From the NCBI RefSeq assembly GCF_014197615.1, contig NZ_JACIFY010000008.1, positions 124,001 through 188,000 of the forward strand: DNA of 64,000 nt. Direction: 5' to 3'. This document shows, one piece after another, positions 8,945 to 17,103 of this stretch. The position numbers were made by a program, and so were the translations under genes. Position 1 is the first letter of the stretch. Each line of letters begins with the position of its first letter. The DNA is from Rhizobium esperanzae. Its GTDB lineage: Bacteria; Pseudomonadota; Alphaproteobacteria; Rhizobiales; Rhizobiaceae. Below the pieces are notes generated by a model that was given only the letters and a program-made list of their open reading frames with translations, was not told the DNA's origin and did no database searches.

Positions 8945-9640
8945 TCAAACGGTCAGATGACGGCGAGCCTCCGGGGTATCCAACGTCTCTGCCAGTCCTT
9001 CATGAACGATCTCGCCGCGATCCATGATGTAGACGTAATCGGCAAGCTCCCGGCAGAAATCCAGATATTGTTCGACGAGCAGGATCGCCATGCCGGTGGA
9101 ATCGCGGAGATAGCGGATCGCCCGGCCGATATCCTTGATGATCGACGGCTGGATGCCCTCGGTCGGCTCGTCGAGCACGAGGATCTTCGGCCGAGTCACC
9201 ATCGCGCGCCCGATCGCCAACTGTTGTTGCTGCCCGCCGGAAAGATCGCCACCCCGACGCGACAACATCGACTTCAGCACCGGGAAGAGACTGAAGATGT
9301 CGTCGGGAATATTGCGGTCGCGGCGCCCAAGCGGGGCAAAGCCGGTTTCGAGATTTTCCTTGACGGTAAGCAGCGGGAAGATTTCACGGCCCTGCGGCAC
9401 ATAGCCGATACCGTGCTTCGCCCGGGCAAAGGGCGGCAGGCCATTCAGCCTGGTATCGTTGAAGGTGACGGTGCCGGCCGACAGCGGATGCTGGCCGGTC
9501 ACGGCACGCAGAAGCGAACTCTTGCCGACGCCGTTGCGCCCCAGCACGCAGGTGATCTTGCCCATCTCCGCCTTGATGGAGATGCCGCGCAGCGCCTGGG
9601 CGGCGCCATAATGCAGATTTGCGTTTTCGACTGTCAGCAT
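8945..9640 (-). CDS. urtE: Urea ABC transporter ATP-binding protein UrtE
   Basis: One of two ATPases of the UrtABCDE high-affinity urea importer (HAAT family). The start is ATG 9640 ([15 protein letters not shown]), 231 residues; the longer frame reads back through the intergenic repeat. Walker A is GRNGVGKSS, the signature is [16 protein letters not shown], and Walker B is [13 protein letters not shown]. The TEGIQPSII stretch is typical of UrtE as opposed to LivF. It lies 224 bp downstream of urtD; the gap holds a long inverted repeat. Confidence 0.95.
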   Translation of the reverse strand: MLTVENANLHYGAAQALRGISIKAEMGKITCVLGRNGVGKSSLLRAVTGQHPLSAGTVTFNDTRLNGLPPFARAKHGIGYVPQGREIFPLLTVKENLETGFAPLGRRDRNIPDDIFSLFPVLKSMLSRRGGDLSGGQQQQLAIGRAMVTRPKILVLDEPTEGIQPSIIKDIGRAIRYLRDSTGMAILLVEQYLDFCRELADYVYIMDRGEIVHEGLAETLDTPEARRHLTV

Positions 9641-9676
9641 GATGCCGTCTCCTGAATCTTTGTGGGTCCAAAAAAG

Positions 9677-9828
9677 ACCCCTCCCCAACCCCTCCCCACA
9701 AGGGGGAGGGACAAACTCGGAGCGACCGTCCCACTTTCCAGGAGATCATAAGAAAGCTGGCAATCGTAGCGATGAGCAAGCGCCCAGGTTAAGCCCCTCC
9801 CCCTTGTGGGGAGGGGTTGGGGAGGGGT
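9677..9828. repeat. Perfect 34-bp inverted repeat between urtD and urtE
   Basis: The arms 9677-9710 and 9795-9828 are exact reverse complements, separated by 84 bp. Each arm also holds a smaller palindrome (CCCCTCCCC / GGGGGAGGG around CACAA). The motif looks like a rhizobial intergenic palindromic repeat inserted as two opposed copies. In the urt transcript it would form a very stable stem between the two ATPase cistrons. Confidence 0.9.
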
Positions 9829-9864
9829 GACACAACCACCAACATTCAATCGACGCATAATCCC

Positions 9865-10629
9865 TCACCGCCCCAGATAGTTCTCGATCACCTTCGGATC
9901 GGAGCTGACGAAATCGATCGATCCCTCAGCCAGCACCGAGCCTTCCGCAAGGCACGTCACCTTGACGCCAAGGTCGCGGATGAAGCCCATATCGTGCTCG
10001 ACGACCACCACCGAGCGGGTCCTGGCGATATCCTTGAGCAGGATCGCCGTTTCCGCCGTCTCGGCATCCGTCATACCGGCCACCGGTTCGTCGACGAGCA
10101 GAAGCTTCGGCTCCTGCGCGAGCAGCATGCCGATCTCCAGCCACTGCTTCTGCCCGTGCGAGAGGTTGGCCGCCAGTTCGTCACGTCGATGCGTCAGCCG
10201 CACCGTTTCGAGGATCTCCTCGATGCGAGCCTTGTCCTCGCCCGAAAGCCGATAGAACAGCGTCGAGAACACGCCGCGGCGACGGTTCAGCGCCAGTTCC
10301 AGATTGTCCCAGACCGTATGACTTTCGAAGACCGTCGGCTTCTGGAATTTGCGGCCGATGCCGAGCTGGGCAATGTCGGCCTCGTCCTTCCGGGTGAGAT
10401 CGACGGTGCCGTTGAAGAAAACCTCGCCCTCGTCGGGCCTTGTCTTGCCGGTGATGATATCCATCATCGTTGTCTTGCCGGCGCCGTTCGGGCCGATGAT
10501 GGCGCGAAGCTCGCCGGGTTCGATGACGATCGAGAGCGAATTCAACGCCTTGAAGCCGTCGAAGGAAACCGAGACGCCGCTGAGATAAAGCACGCTAGTG
10601 GGTTTGACGTCGGGAATCACGGTGCTCAC
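9865..10629 (-). CDS. urtD: Urea ABC transporter ATP-binding protein UrtD
   Basis: Second ATPase of the urea importer. In its 254 residues, Walker A is GPNGAGKTT, the signature is the UrtD-type LSHGQKQWLEIGM, and Walker B is LLLVDEPVAGMTD. The HGQKQWLEIG signature and the FVSSDPKVIENYLGR end mark it as UrtD rather than LivG. Its start overlaps the end of urtC by 4 bp, so translation is coupled. Confidence 0.96.
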   Translation of the reverse strand: MSTVIPDVKPTSVLYLSGVSVSFDGFKALNSLSIVIEPGELRAIIGPNGAGKTTMMDIITGKTRPDEGEVFFNGTVDLTRKDEADIAQLGIGRKFQKPTVFESHTVWDNLELALNRRRGVFSTLFYRLSGEDKARIEEILETVRLTHRRDELAANLSHGQKQWLEIGMLLAQEPKLLLVDEPVAGMTDAETAETAILLKDIARTRSVVVVEHDMGFIRDLGVKVTCLAEGSVLAEGSIDFVSSDPKVIENYLGR

Positions 10630-11789
10630 TCCGCTGCCTGGATTTTCGGTTCGATGCCGTCTTCCTGCACCGCGGGCGGGACGGCAGCGGAAACGGCTTT
10701 GCGTTTGCCGAGATATTGCGCGACGGTGCCGACGACGCCCTTCGGCAGGAACAGGGTGACGGCAACGAAGAGGCCGCCGAGCGCAAAGAGCCAGAACTCG
10801 GGGAAGAGACCGGTGAAGATCGTCTTGCCGCCGTTGACGAGGATTGCGCCGATGATCGGCCCGATCAGCGTCGCCCGCCCGCCGACCGCCGTCCAGATGA
10901 CGACTTCGATCGAGTTGGCCGGCGCGAATTCGCCGGGGTTGATGATGCCGACCTGCGGCACGTAGAGCGCACCGGCAATGCCTGCCATCATCGCCGAGAC
11001 GACGAAGGTGAAGAGCTTGAAATGCTCGACGCGGTAGCCGAGGAAGCGCGTGCGACTTTCGGCATCACGTACCCCGACCAGCACCTTGCCGAACTTCGAA
11101 CGAACGATCGCCGAGGCAAGCAGCAGCGACAGCGCGAGCAAGATCGCGGTTGCCGCAAACAGGGCGGCACGTGTGCCGTCGGCCTGGACGTTGAAGCCGA
11201 GAATGTCCTTGAAATCGGTCAGGCCGTTGTTGCCGCCGAAACCCATGTCGTTGCGGAAGAAGGCGAGCAGCAGCGCATAGGTCATCGCCTGGGTGATGAT
11301 CGAGAGATAGACGCCGTTGACGCGTGAGCGGAAGGCGAACCAGCCGAAAACGAAGGCAAGCAGGCCGGGCACGACAAGAACCATCAGCGCCGCAAACCAG
11401 AAATGGTTGAAGCCGTACCAGAACCAGGGCAGATCCTTCCAGTTCAGGAACACCATGAAGTCGGGCAGGATTGGGTCGCCGTAGCTGCCGCGGGTGCCGA
11501 TCTGGCGCATCAGATACATACCCATCGCATAGCCGCCGAGCGCGAAGAAGGCGCCGTGGCCGAGCGAGAGGATGCCGCAGAAGCCCCAGACGAGATCAAG
11601 AGCAAGCGCCAGCAGCGCATAGGTCAGATACTTGCCGAACAGCGCCATGACATAAGTCGGGATATGCAGCGGGTTGGCCAGGCCCGTCATCAGGTTCAGG
11701 ACGGGAACGAGAATGGCGACCAGCAGCAAGAGGGCGATGGCAATGACGATCTTGCGATCGAGAGACCGGAGAAGGAAGGCCGTTATCAT
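10626..11789 (-). CDS. urtC: Urea ABC transporter permease UrtC
   Basis: LivM-type membrane permease of the urea importer, 387 residues with about 10 hydrophobic segments. Visible family features are LVWGFCGILSLGHGAFFALGGYAMGMY (about residues 64-90) and the cytoplasmic coupling region GVRDAESRTRFLGYRVEHFKLF. The order urtA-B-C-D and 4-bp overlaps with urtB and urtD support assignment to this importer. Confidence 0.95.
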   Translation of the reverse strand: MITAFLLRSLDRKIVIAIALLLLVAILVPVLNLMTGLANPLHIPTYVMALFGKYLTYALLALALDLVWGFCGILSLGHGAFFALGGYAMGMYLMRQIGTRGSYGDPILPDFMVFLNWKDLPWFWYGFNHFWFAALMVLVVPGLLAFVFGWFAFRSRVNGVYLSIITQAMTYALLLAFFRNDMGFGGNNGLTDFKDILGFNVQADGTRAALFAATAILLALSLLLASAIVRSKFGKVLVGVRDAESRTRFLGYRVEHFKLFTFVVSAMMAGIAGALYVPQVGIINPGEFAPANSIEVVIWTAVGGRATLIGPIIGAILVNGGKTIFTGLFPEFWLFALGGLFVAVTLFLPKGVVGTVAQYLGKRKAVSAAVPPAVQEDGIEPKIQAAE

Positions 11790-13423
11790 GCTTCCACCGC
11801 CCTTCCTTTGAGTGCGAAGAGCCCGCGCGGACGCTTCTGGATGAAGAGAATGATGAGAACGAGCACCAGGATCTTGCCGAGCACGGCGCCGGCGAAAGGC
11901 TCAAGGAACTTGTTGACGACACCGAGCGACAGCGCTCCGACCAGCGTGCCCCACAGATTGCCGACACCGCCGAAGACGACGACCATGAAGCTGTCGATGA
12001 TGTAGGACTGGCCGAGGTTCGGCGAGACGTTGTCGATCTGGCTGAGCGCCACGCCGGCAATACCGGCAATGCCCGAACCGAGCGCAAAGGTGAAGGCATC
12101 GACCCAGCCGGTGCGGATCCCCATCGACGAGGCCATGCGCCGGTTCTGCGTGACGGCGCGCATCTGCAGGCCGAAGGCGGAGCGTTTCAACAGCATGAGC
12201 AGCGTCAGGAACACGACCGTCGAGAAAATGATGATCCAGAGCCGGTTCCAGGTGATGGCGAGCCCGCCGAGATCGAAGGCGCCCGACATCCAGCTCGGAT
12301 TGCGAACCTCGCGATTGGTCGGGCCGAAGATGCTGCGCACCGCCTGCTGCAGGATCAGCGATACGCCCCAGGTGGCGAGCAGTGTTTCGAGCGGCCGGCC
12401 ATAGAGATAGCGGATGACGGCGCGCTCGATGACCAGACCGACGAAGCCGGTAAAGACGAAGGCGGCGGGCACCGCAAAGGCCAGGGAATAATCGGCCAAT
12501 TCTGGAAAGGCGGTAACCACGTATTCCTGCACGACATAGGTCGTGTATGCGCCGATCATCACCATTTCGCCATGCGCCATGTTGATGACGCCCATGACGC
12601 CGAAGGTGATCGCAAGGCCGATCGCCGCCAGCAGCAGCACCGAACCGAGGGACAGGCCATACCAGACATTCTGGGCGACGTCCCATAGCGCCAGGTCGCG
12701 ATTGATAGAGCTGATGTTCGACTGGATTGCCGGCTTCAAATCATCGGGCGCGGTTTCGAGCGTCGTCGTGAGAATGGTCAGCGCATCGCGATTGCCGCGC
12801 GCCGCGATCGTATCGATTGCAGCCTTCTTGTCCTCGACGCTCGCATCGGTCTTCAAGAGCAGCACGGCGCGCGCCGCTTCCATCGTATTCCTGATCTCCG
12901 CGTCCTTCTCGGCCGCAAGCGCCGCATTCAGCAGCTCGAGATTGGCGGGATCAGCATCTTTCAGCAGTCCCTGTGCCGCGGCAAGCCGCGCGGAACGATC
13001 CGGGCTCATCAGCGTCAGCTGGCTGTTGGCGGCGCTGATGACGCCGCGAAGGGCGTTGTTGATCTTGACCTTGGTCATCAGATCCGGATCGACATCGTCA
13101 GCGGCTTCGCCGGTGATCGGATCGGAATAGGTCGGCTCGTCATCGGTGCCGCCCTGGAGGAGAACCGGGCCGCCGTCGGAATTGACGTAGAAAAGGCCGT
13201 CGCTCAACTGCTGCAGGATCTGGCTGACATGCGGGTCCTTGGAGGCGACCAGCGCCTTGATCGCCGCTTCGCGGTCCGAGAAGTCGCCGACGCCGAGTGC
13301 GTCGATGAGGACATGGATATCGCCCTCGGCCCGGACTTCACCCGAAAATGACAGACATGAAAATGACAGGCCCGAAAACACTAGACAAAGCGTGATGAGG
13401 AAAATCTTTATGGCGCGATACAT
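11786..13423 (-). CDS. urtB: Urea ABC transporter permease UrtB with periplasmic N-terminal domain
   Basis: LivH-type permease of the urea importer. The start is ATG 13423 (MYRAIKIFLITLCLVFSG), which opens a signal peptide; the longer frame reads back through the hairpin into urtA. Residues about 25-245 form a soluble, helix-rich, HEAT-like region (ADREAAIKAL, SARLAAAQGLL, DAEIRNTMEAARAVL). The permease proper follows from about residue 255 (GLSLGSVLLLAAIGLAITFGVMGVINMAHGE). This extended architecture is characteristic of UrtB and distinguishes it from LivH. It ends overlapping urtC by 4 bp. The 545-residue length is normal for UrtB. Confidence 0.95.
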   Translation of the reverse strand: MYRAIKIFLITLCLVFSGLSFSCLSFSGEVRAEGDIHVLIDALGVGDFSDREAAIKALVASKDPHVSQILQQLSDGLFYVNSDGGPVLLQGGTDDEPTYSDPITGEAADDVDPDLMTKVKINNALRGVISAANSQLTLMSPDRSARLAAAQGLLKDADPANLELLNAALAAEKDAEIRNTMEAARAVLLLKTDASVEDKKAAIDTIAARGNRDALTILTTTLETAPDDLKPAIQSNISSINRDLALWDVAQNVWYGLSLGSVLLLAAIGLAITFGVMGVINMAHGEMVMIGAYTTYVVQEYVVTAFPELADYSLAFAVPAAFVFTGFVGLVIERAVIRYLYGRPLETLLATWGVSLILQQAVRSIFGPTNREVRNPSWMSGAFDLGGLAITWNRLWIIIFSTVVFLTLLMLLKRSAFGLQMRAVTQNRRMASSMGIRTGWVDAFTFALGSGIAGIAGVALSQIDNVSPNLGQSYIIDSFMVVVFGGVGNLWGTLVGALSLGVVNKFLEPFAGAVLGKILVLVLIILFIQKRPRGLFALKGRAVEA

Positions 13424-13476
13424 CGGCTTTCTCGCCCTTGATATCGTTGGCGTTGCGGCGCAATCGCTGGGACGGA

Positions 13477-13508
13477 GCTTCCGCCCGGGGTCAGACCCGG
13501 ACGGAAGC
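13477..13508 (-). terminator. Hairpin between urtA and urtB (attenuator candidate)
   Basis: GCTTCCGCCCGGG and CCCGGACGGAAGC pair with a single mismatch around a 6-nt loop. It lies 29 bp after the urtA stop and 54 bp before the urtB start. No T-run follows on the minus strand. Such hairpins after binding-protein genes commonly limit read-through or protect the upstream message; either role is inferred. Confidence 0.6.
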
Positions 13509-13536
13509 AACTCGGCATCGATCGTTCGAAGGTCTA

Positions 13537-14829
13537 TCAGGAGCCCTTGCCGCCGCATTTGCCGGTTGCAACGTTGAAGTTGCCGCAGGACATCGGCTTG
13601 CGCCAATCGGAGATCAGATCCTTGGAGTCCGGAAGGTAATCCGACCACTCGTCGCCGACGACGGCAGGCGTCTGCTGGACGATTTCGAACTGGCCGTCGG
13701 CCTGGATTTCACCGATCAGCACCGGCTTGGTGATATGGTGGTTCGGCATGACGGTGGCGTAGCCGCCGGAGAGGTTCGGAACGCTGACGCCGATGATGGA
13801 GTCGAGAACCTTGTCGGTATCGGTCGTGCCGGCAGCCTGGACGGCCTTAACCCATGCGTTGAAGCCGATATAGGCAGCTTCCATCGGGTCGTTGGTCACG
13901 CGCTTGTCGTTCTTGGTGAATGCGTGCCAGTCCTTGATGAACTTCTTGTTGGCCGGGCTTTCCACGGATTCGAAGTAGTTCCAGGCAGCGAGATGGCCTA
14001 CGAGCGGCTTGGTGTCGAGACCGGCAAGCTCTTCTTCACCGACCGAGAAGGCGACGACGGGGATGTCGGTTGCCTTGATGCCCTTGTTGCCGAGTTCCTT
14101 GTAGAACGGAACGTTGGCATCGCCGTTGATCGTCGAGACGACGGCGGTCTTCTTGCCGGCCGAACCGAATTCCTTGATCTTGGAAACTTCGGTCTGCCAG
14201 TCGGAGAAGCCGAACGGCGTGTAGTTGGTCATGATGTCTTCTTTCGGAATACCCTTCGAAATCAGGTATGCCTCGAGAATCTTGTTGGTCGTGCGCGGAT
14301 AGACATAGTCGGTCCCTTCGAGCACGAAGCGTTTGACGCCTTCTTTTTCCATCAGGTAGTCGACGGCCGGAATTGCCTGCTGGTTCGGAGCCGCACCGGT
14401 GTAGAAGATGTTGCGCGAGGATTCCTCGCCTTCATACTGCACCGGATAGAAGAGCAGCGAATTGAGCTCTTCGAAAACAGGCAGGACGGATTTGCGCGAG
14501 GACGAGGTCCAGCAGCCGAAGACGGCGGCGACCTTGTCCTTTTCGATCAGTTCGCGTGCCTTTTCGGCAAACAGCGGCCAGTCGGAAGCCGGATCGACGA
14601 CGACGGCCTCAAGCTTCTTGCCGAGGAGACCGCCCTTCTTGTTCTGCTCATCGATGAGCATCAGCATGGCGTCTTTCAGCGTGGTTTCGGAAATCGCCAT
14701 CGTGCCTGAAAGCGAATGCAATACGCCGACCTTGATCGTGTCGTCGGCGGCCAGCGCGCCATGGAACGCGGCCGATGCCGCCATGACGGCACCGAGTGCC
14801 GCACCGGTGATCGTGGATCTGAAATTCAT
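13537..14829 (-). CDS. urtA: Urea ABC transporter substrate-binding protein UrtA
   Basis: Periplasmic urea receptor of the UrtABCDE importer, 430 residues. The signal peptide MNFRSTITGAALGAVMAASAAFHGALA is cleaved near residue 27. The mature part begins DDTIKVGVLHSLSGTMAISETTLKDA, the diagnostic UrtA opening. FGCWTSSSRKSVLPVFEELNSLLFYPVQYEGEE is also UrtA-specific. It is the first gene of the locus, with the promoter in the 140-bp region between it and the terminator at 14974-15000. Nitrogen control is expected from the family, but no clear sigma-54 promoter was found here. Confidence 0.97.
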   Translation of the reverse strand: MNFRSTITGAALGAVMAASAAFHGALAADDTIKVGVLHSLSGTMAISETTLKDAMLMLIDEQNKKGGLLGKKLEAVVVDPASDWPLFAEKARELIEKDKVAAVFGCWTSSSRKSVLPVFEELNSLLFYPVQYEGEESSRNIFYTGAAPNQQAIPAVDYLMEKEGVKRFVLEGTDYVYPRTTNKILEAYLISKGIPKEDIMTNYTPFGFSDWQTEVSKIKEFGSAGKKTAVVSTINGDANVPFYKELGNKGIKATDIPVVAFSVGEEELAGLDTKPLVGHLAAWNYFESVESPANKKFIKDWHAFTKNDKRVTNDPMEAAYIGFNAWVKAVQAAGTTDTDKVLDSIIGVSVPNLSGGYATVMPNHHITKPVLIGEIQADGQFEIVQQTPAVVGDEWSDYLPDSKDLISDWRKPMSCGNFNVATGKCGGKGS

Positions 14830-14973
14830 CTGTTTGAGCCCCTCTTCTTGTTCCGCAACAGGCCGGAAAAGGAATTTGACCGTTGCCGAGGGGGACTATC
14901 GGGTGCTGCAACGCAAAAACACATACGCAAAATGACGTAGGTGCAGGGGTCAAACGGGCCGGCTGGAAAGCAA

Positions 14974-15000
14974 AGGGCATCCCGCAGCCGGGGATGCCCT
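14974..15000 (-). terminator. Intrinsic terminator of the acid phosphatase gene
   Basis: AGGGCATCCC (14974-14983) pairs with GGGATGCCCT (14991-15000). Read on the minus strand the stem is followed by TTTGCTTTCC. It lies just past the phosphatase stop codon at 15021. Confidence 0.75.
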
Positions 15001-15020
15001 CCTGATTCGAAGACGGGGAA

Positions 15021-16925
15021 TTAGCCGTCGATCGTCAAGGTCACGACCGTCGGGCCGTAGGAAAGGCTGGCCTTGTGGCCGGAAACGGTGACCTTGCCGA
15101 AGGCACCGGAAACAGCACTCGCCTTCAGAATCTCGATCTTCGTCCCGGGCGCCGGAGCATAGCCATCGGCAAGCGTCACGTCGAGATCGCCGGCCAGCGC
15201 CGCCTTGCCTTCGACAACAAGCGTGCCTGCGCCGTTCGCGCCGAGCGCCAGCTTCGCCGCCGCATGGGCGGACTGTTGATAATCGCCGCCCACGGCCAAA
15301 GGCTTGCCGGCCGCCACAACGAGCGAACCGCCATTGATCGTCAGCCCGCCGGTGCCGAAGGCGGAGGCCGATCCGGCAACCAGCGCGCCCTCTTCCAGCA
15401 CGGTGCCGCCGGCATAGCTGTTGGCGCCGGATAGGCCGAGGATGCCGCTGCCCCGCTTCACCAGTTTGCCCTTGCCGCCGATGTCATTGCGCCAGCTATC
15501 GAGCGCATTGAAGCCGCCCTTTGCCGCGTCCATCGTCACGGTTACATCCTGCTCGAAAGCACCGTAGCCGTCGGCGGCGGCAAACAGGTTGAGACGGCCG
15601 TAACCTTCCGCGTCGTCGATGAGCGGATAACCGGACGCGATCTCCGTTGTGCCAAGCACGTCGCGGCGCTGCGCGCCGTCGAGATAGGGCAGACGGGTTT
15701 CGAGAAGCGCTTCGGCGCCCTGCGGCACGCGCGCCGGCTGGTCGGTCGCATGGATCGTCGGCAGGCCGTAGCTCAGGCGCTGCAGCACGTAGGCGCGATT
15801 GGCCTCATGATCGGCGAAACGGTCTGCGGCGAGCGGTGCCGCATGCGCGGCGACTTCGAGCGCACCCGCATCCGCAACGCCCGACTTGGCGATGAGCCAA
15901 GACTGCGCCTGAGCGTAGGCATCGCTCTTCAGCGCCGCGTTGTCGGCCTTGTTCAGATTGTAGACCACCGTCGCGGTGCCGAGCATGCGGCCGCCCATCA
16001 CGTCGAGAGGAGAGTGCATGCCGGCAAGGATGCGATCCTCACCCAGTTCACTGGCGCGCGTGATCATTTCCTGGAAGCGCTGCGGCACGAGATAGGCCAT
16101 GGCGAGCGCATCGCGCCAGGCTTCCGCCGTATGGCCGCTCGGGAACCCGCCATCCTCCACCGGCTTGCCGCTCTTGGCGGGCTCCAGCGTCGGAACGACC
16201 GACACGTCCTGGCTCCAGCGATAGGGACGGCCATATTTGAAATAGCGCTTGGCAGGCTCCGTCGAGCCGTCACCGCTTGCAGCGTTGATGAAATCGATCG
16301 CGAGGCCCATGTCGGGGTTGGCATCGGTCTTGTTTTCCGTGTCCGGCTTGCTGCCGGCGCCGCGATTGTTACCCTTGTCGTCATATTTGACGGTCGTTGC
16401 GTCGGCCGCCACCTCGGTGATCGTGGTGGTCTGCTTGGAGCCGGCCTTCCAGGCAGCCGTCAGTGGACCGAGGCCGTCGACAATGCTGGCATTCTTGCCG
16501 CGCCGGTCGTCGAGATAGGCGGCAACAGCCTGATCGACGGTCCGCGCCCGTGTCGCCTTGACGACATAAGCGATGTTAGCGTCATGCACCGCCTGATTGA
16601 CGATCTGGCCGTCGGTCTTGCTGGCGGGAATGCCATCCCAATCCGTCTTGGCGACCGCCGGGCAATTGTCCTTGGCCGGGGCTTCGACACCCGCATCGAC
16701 GAAAGGCGTGCGCGGGGTCCAGATTTCGAGGAAGCCGGAGAGAAGGTGAACGGCGGCATTGGTGTCCACCGTCGAGAAGCAGGCATCACCGCGCTTGTTG
16801 GTATTTCCGGCCTCCGCATAAGGCGCTTTTGCCGCGGTGGCCTGCTCGGCGCTGGCAAGTGATGGCACGATGGACAGAAGGCAGACGAGGGCGGTGCTCA
16901 GGCGGCAAAGGCTTAAAGCAGACAT
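15021..16925 (-). CDS. Secreted PAP2-type acid phosphatase with autotransporter-like beta repeat
   Basis: A 634-residue protein. The start is ATG 16925 (MSALSLCRLSTALVCLLSIVPSLASA), giving a clear signal peptide; the longer frame enters the divergent promoter region. The phosphatase core has all three PAP2 motifs: KRYFKYGRP (KX6RP), FPSGH, and RILAGMHSPLD (RX5HX3D), so a phosphohydrolase in the periplasm or outside the cell is expected. The last 170 or so residues contain GSGILGLSGANSYAGGTVLEEG and LTINGGSLVV, matching passenger-associated autotransporter repeats, but the protein ends without a beta-barrel. Its terminator is at 14974-15000. It is divergent from the hybrid kinase gene. Confidence 0.88.
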   Translation of the reverse strand: MSALSLCRLSTALVCLLSIVPSLASAEQATAAKAPYAEAGNTNKRGDACFSTVDTNAAVHLLSGFLEIWTPRTPFVDAGVEAPAKDNCPAVAKTDWDGIPASKTDGQIVNQAVHDANIAYVVKATRARTVDQAVAAYLDDRRGKNASIVDGLGPLTAAWKAGSKQTTTITEVAADATTVKYDDKGNNRGAGSKPDTENKTDANPDMGLAIDFINAASGDGSTEPAKRYFKYGRPYRWSQDVSVVPTLEPAKSGKPVEDGGFPSGHTAEAWRDALAMAYLVPQRFQEMITRASELGEDRILAGMHSPLDVMGGRMLGTATVVYNLNKADNAALKSDAYAQAQSWLIAKSGVADAGALEVAAHAAPLAADRFADHEANRAYVLQRLSYGLPTIHATDQPARVPQGAEALLETRLPYLDGAQRRDVLGTTEIASGYPLIDDAEGYGRLNLFAAADGYGAFEQDVTVTMDAAKGGFNALDSWRNDIGGKGKLVKRGSGILGLSGANSYAGGTVLEEGALVAGSASAFGTGGLTINGGSLVVAAGKPLAVGGDYQQSAHAAAKLALGANGAGTLVVEGKAALAGDLDVTLADGYAPAPGTKIEILKASAVSGAFGKVTVSGHKASLSYGPTVVTLTIDG

Positions 16926-17103
16926 GGTGATACCCGAAATCGTTGAACGAACGCCGGGACAGTTAGAGCGCTTATGTGACAGATCAATTGCAAAAATATT
17001 GCCATTCTGTAAACCGGCCGGTGCCCGCCTCTTGCCTTTCCCCGCCATCCCGCCAAAACTGGCTGGAAGACGATGAACCCAACCGGAATGCCGAAAGGAA
17101 GAC

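Noticed and set aside
14830..14973. Search for a sigma-54 promoter upstream of urtA
   Set aside because: No GG-N10-GC element with correct spacing was found; the only TTGCA lacks the upstream TGGCAC half.
16940..16985. Possible Pho box upstream of the acid phosphatase gene (CTGTCAC ... CTGTCCC on the minus strand)
   Set aside because: The two half sites are 20 bp apart instead of the 11-bp or 22-bp period of PhoB sites, and no third repeat is present.
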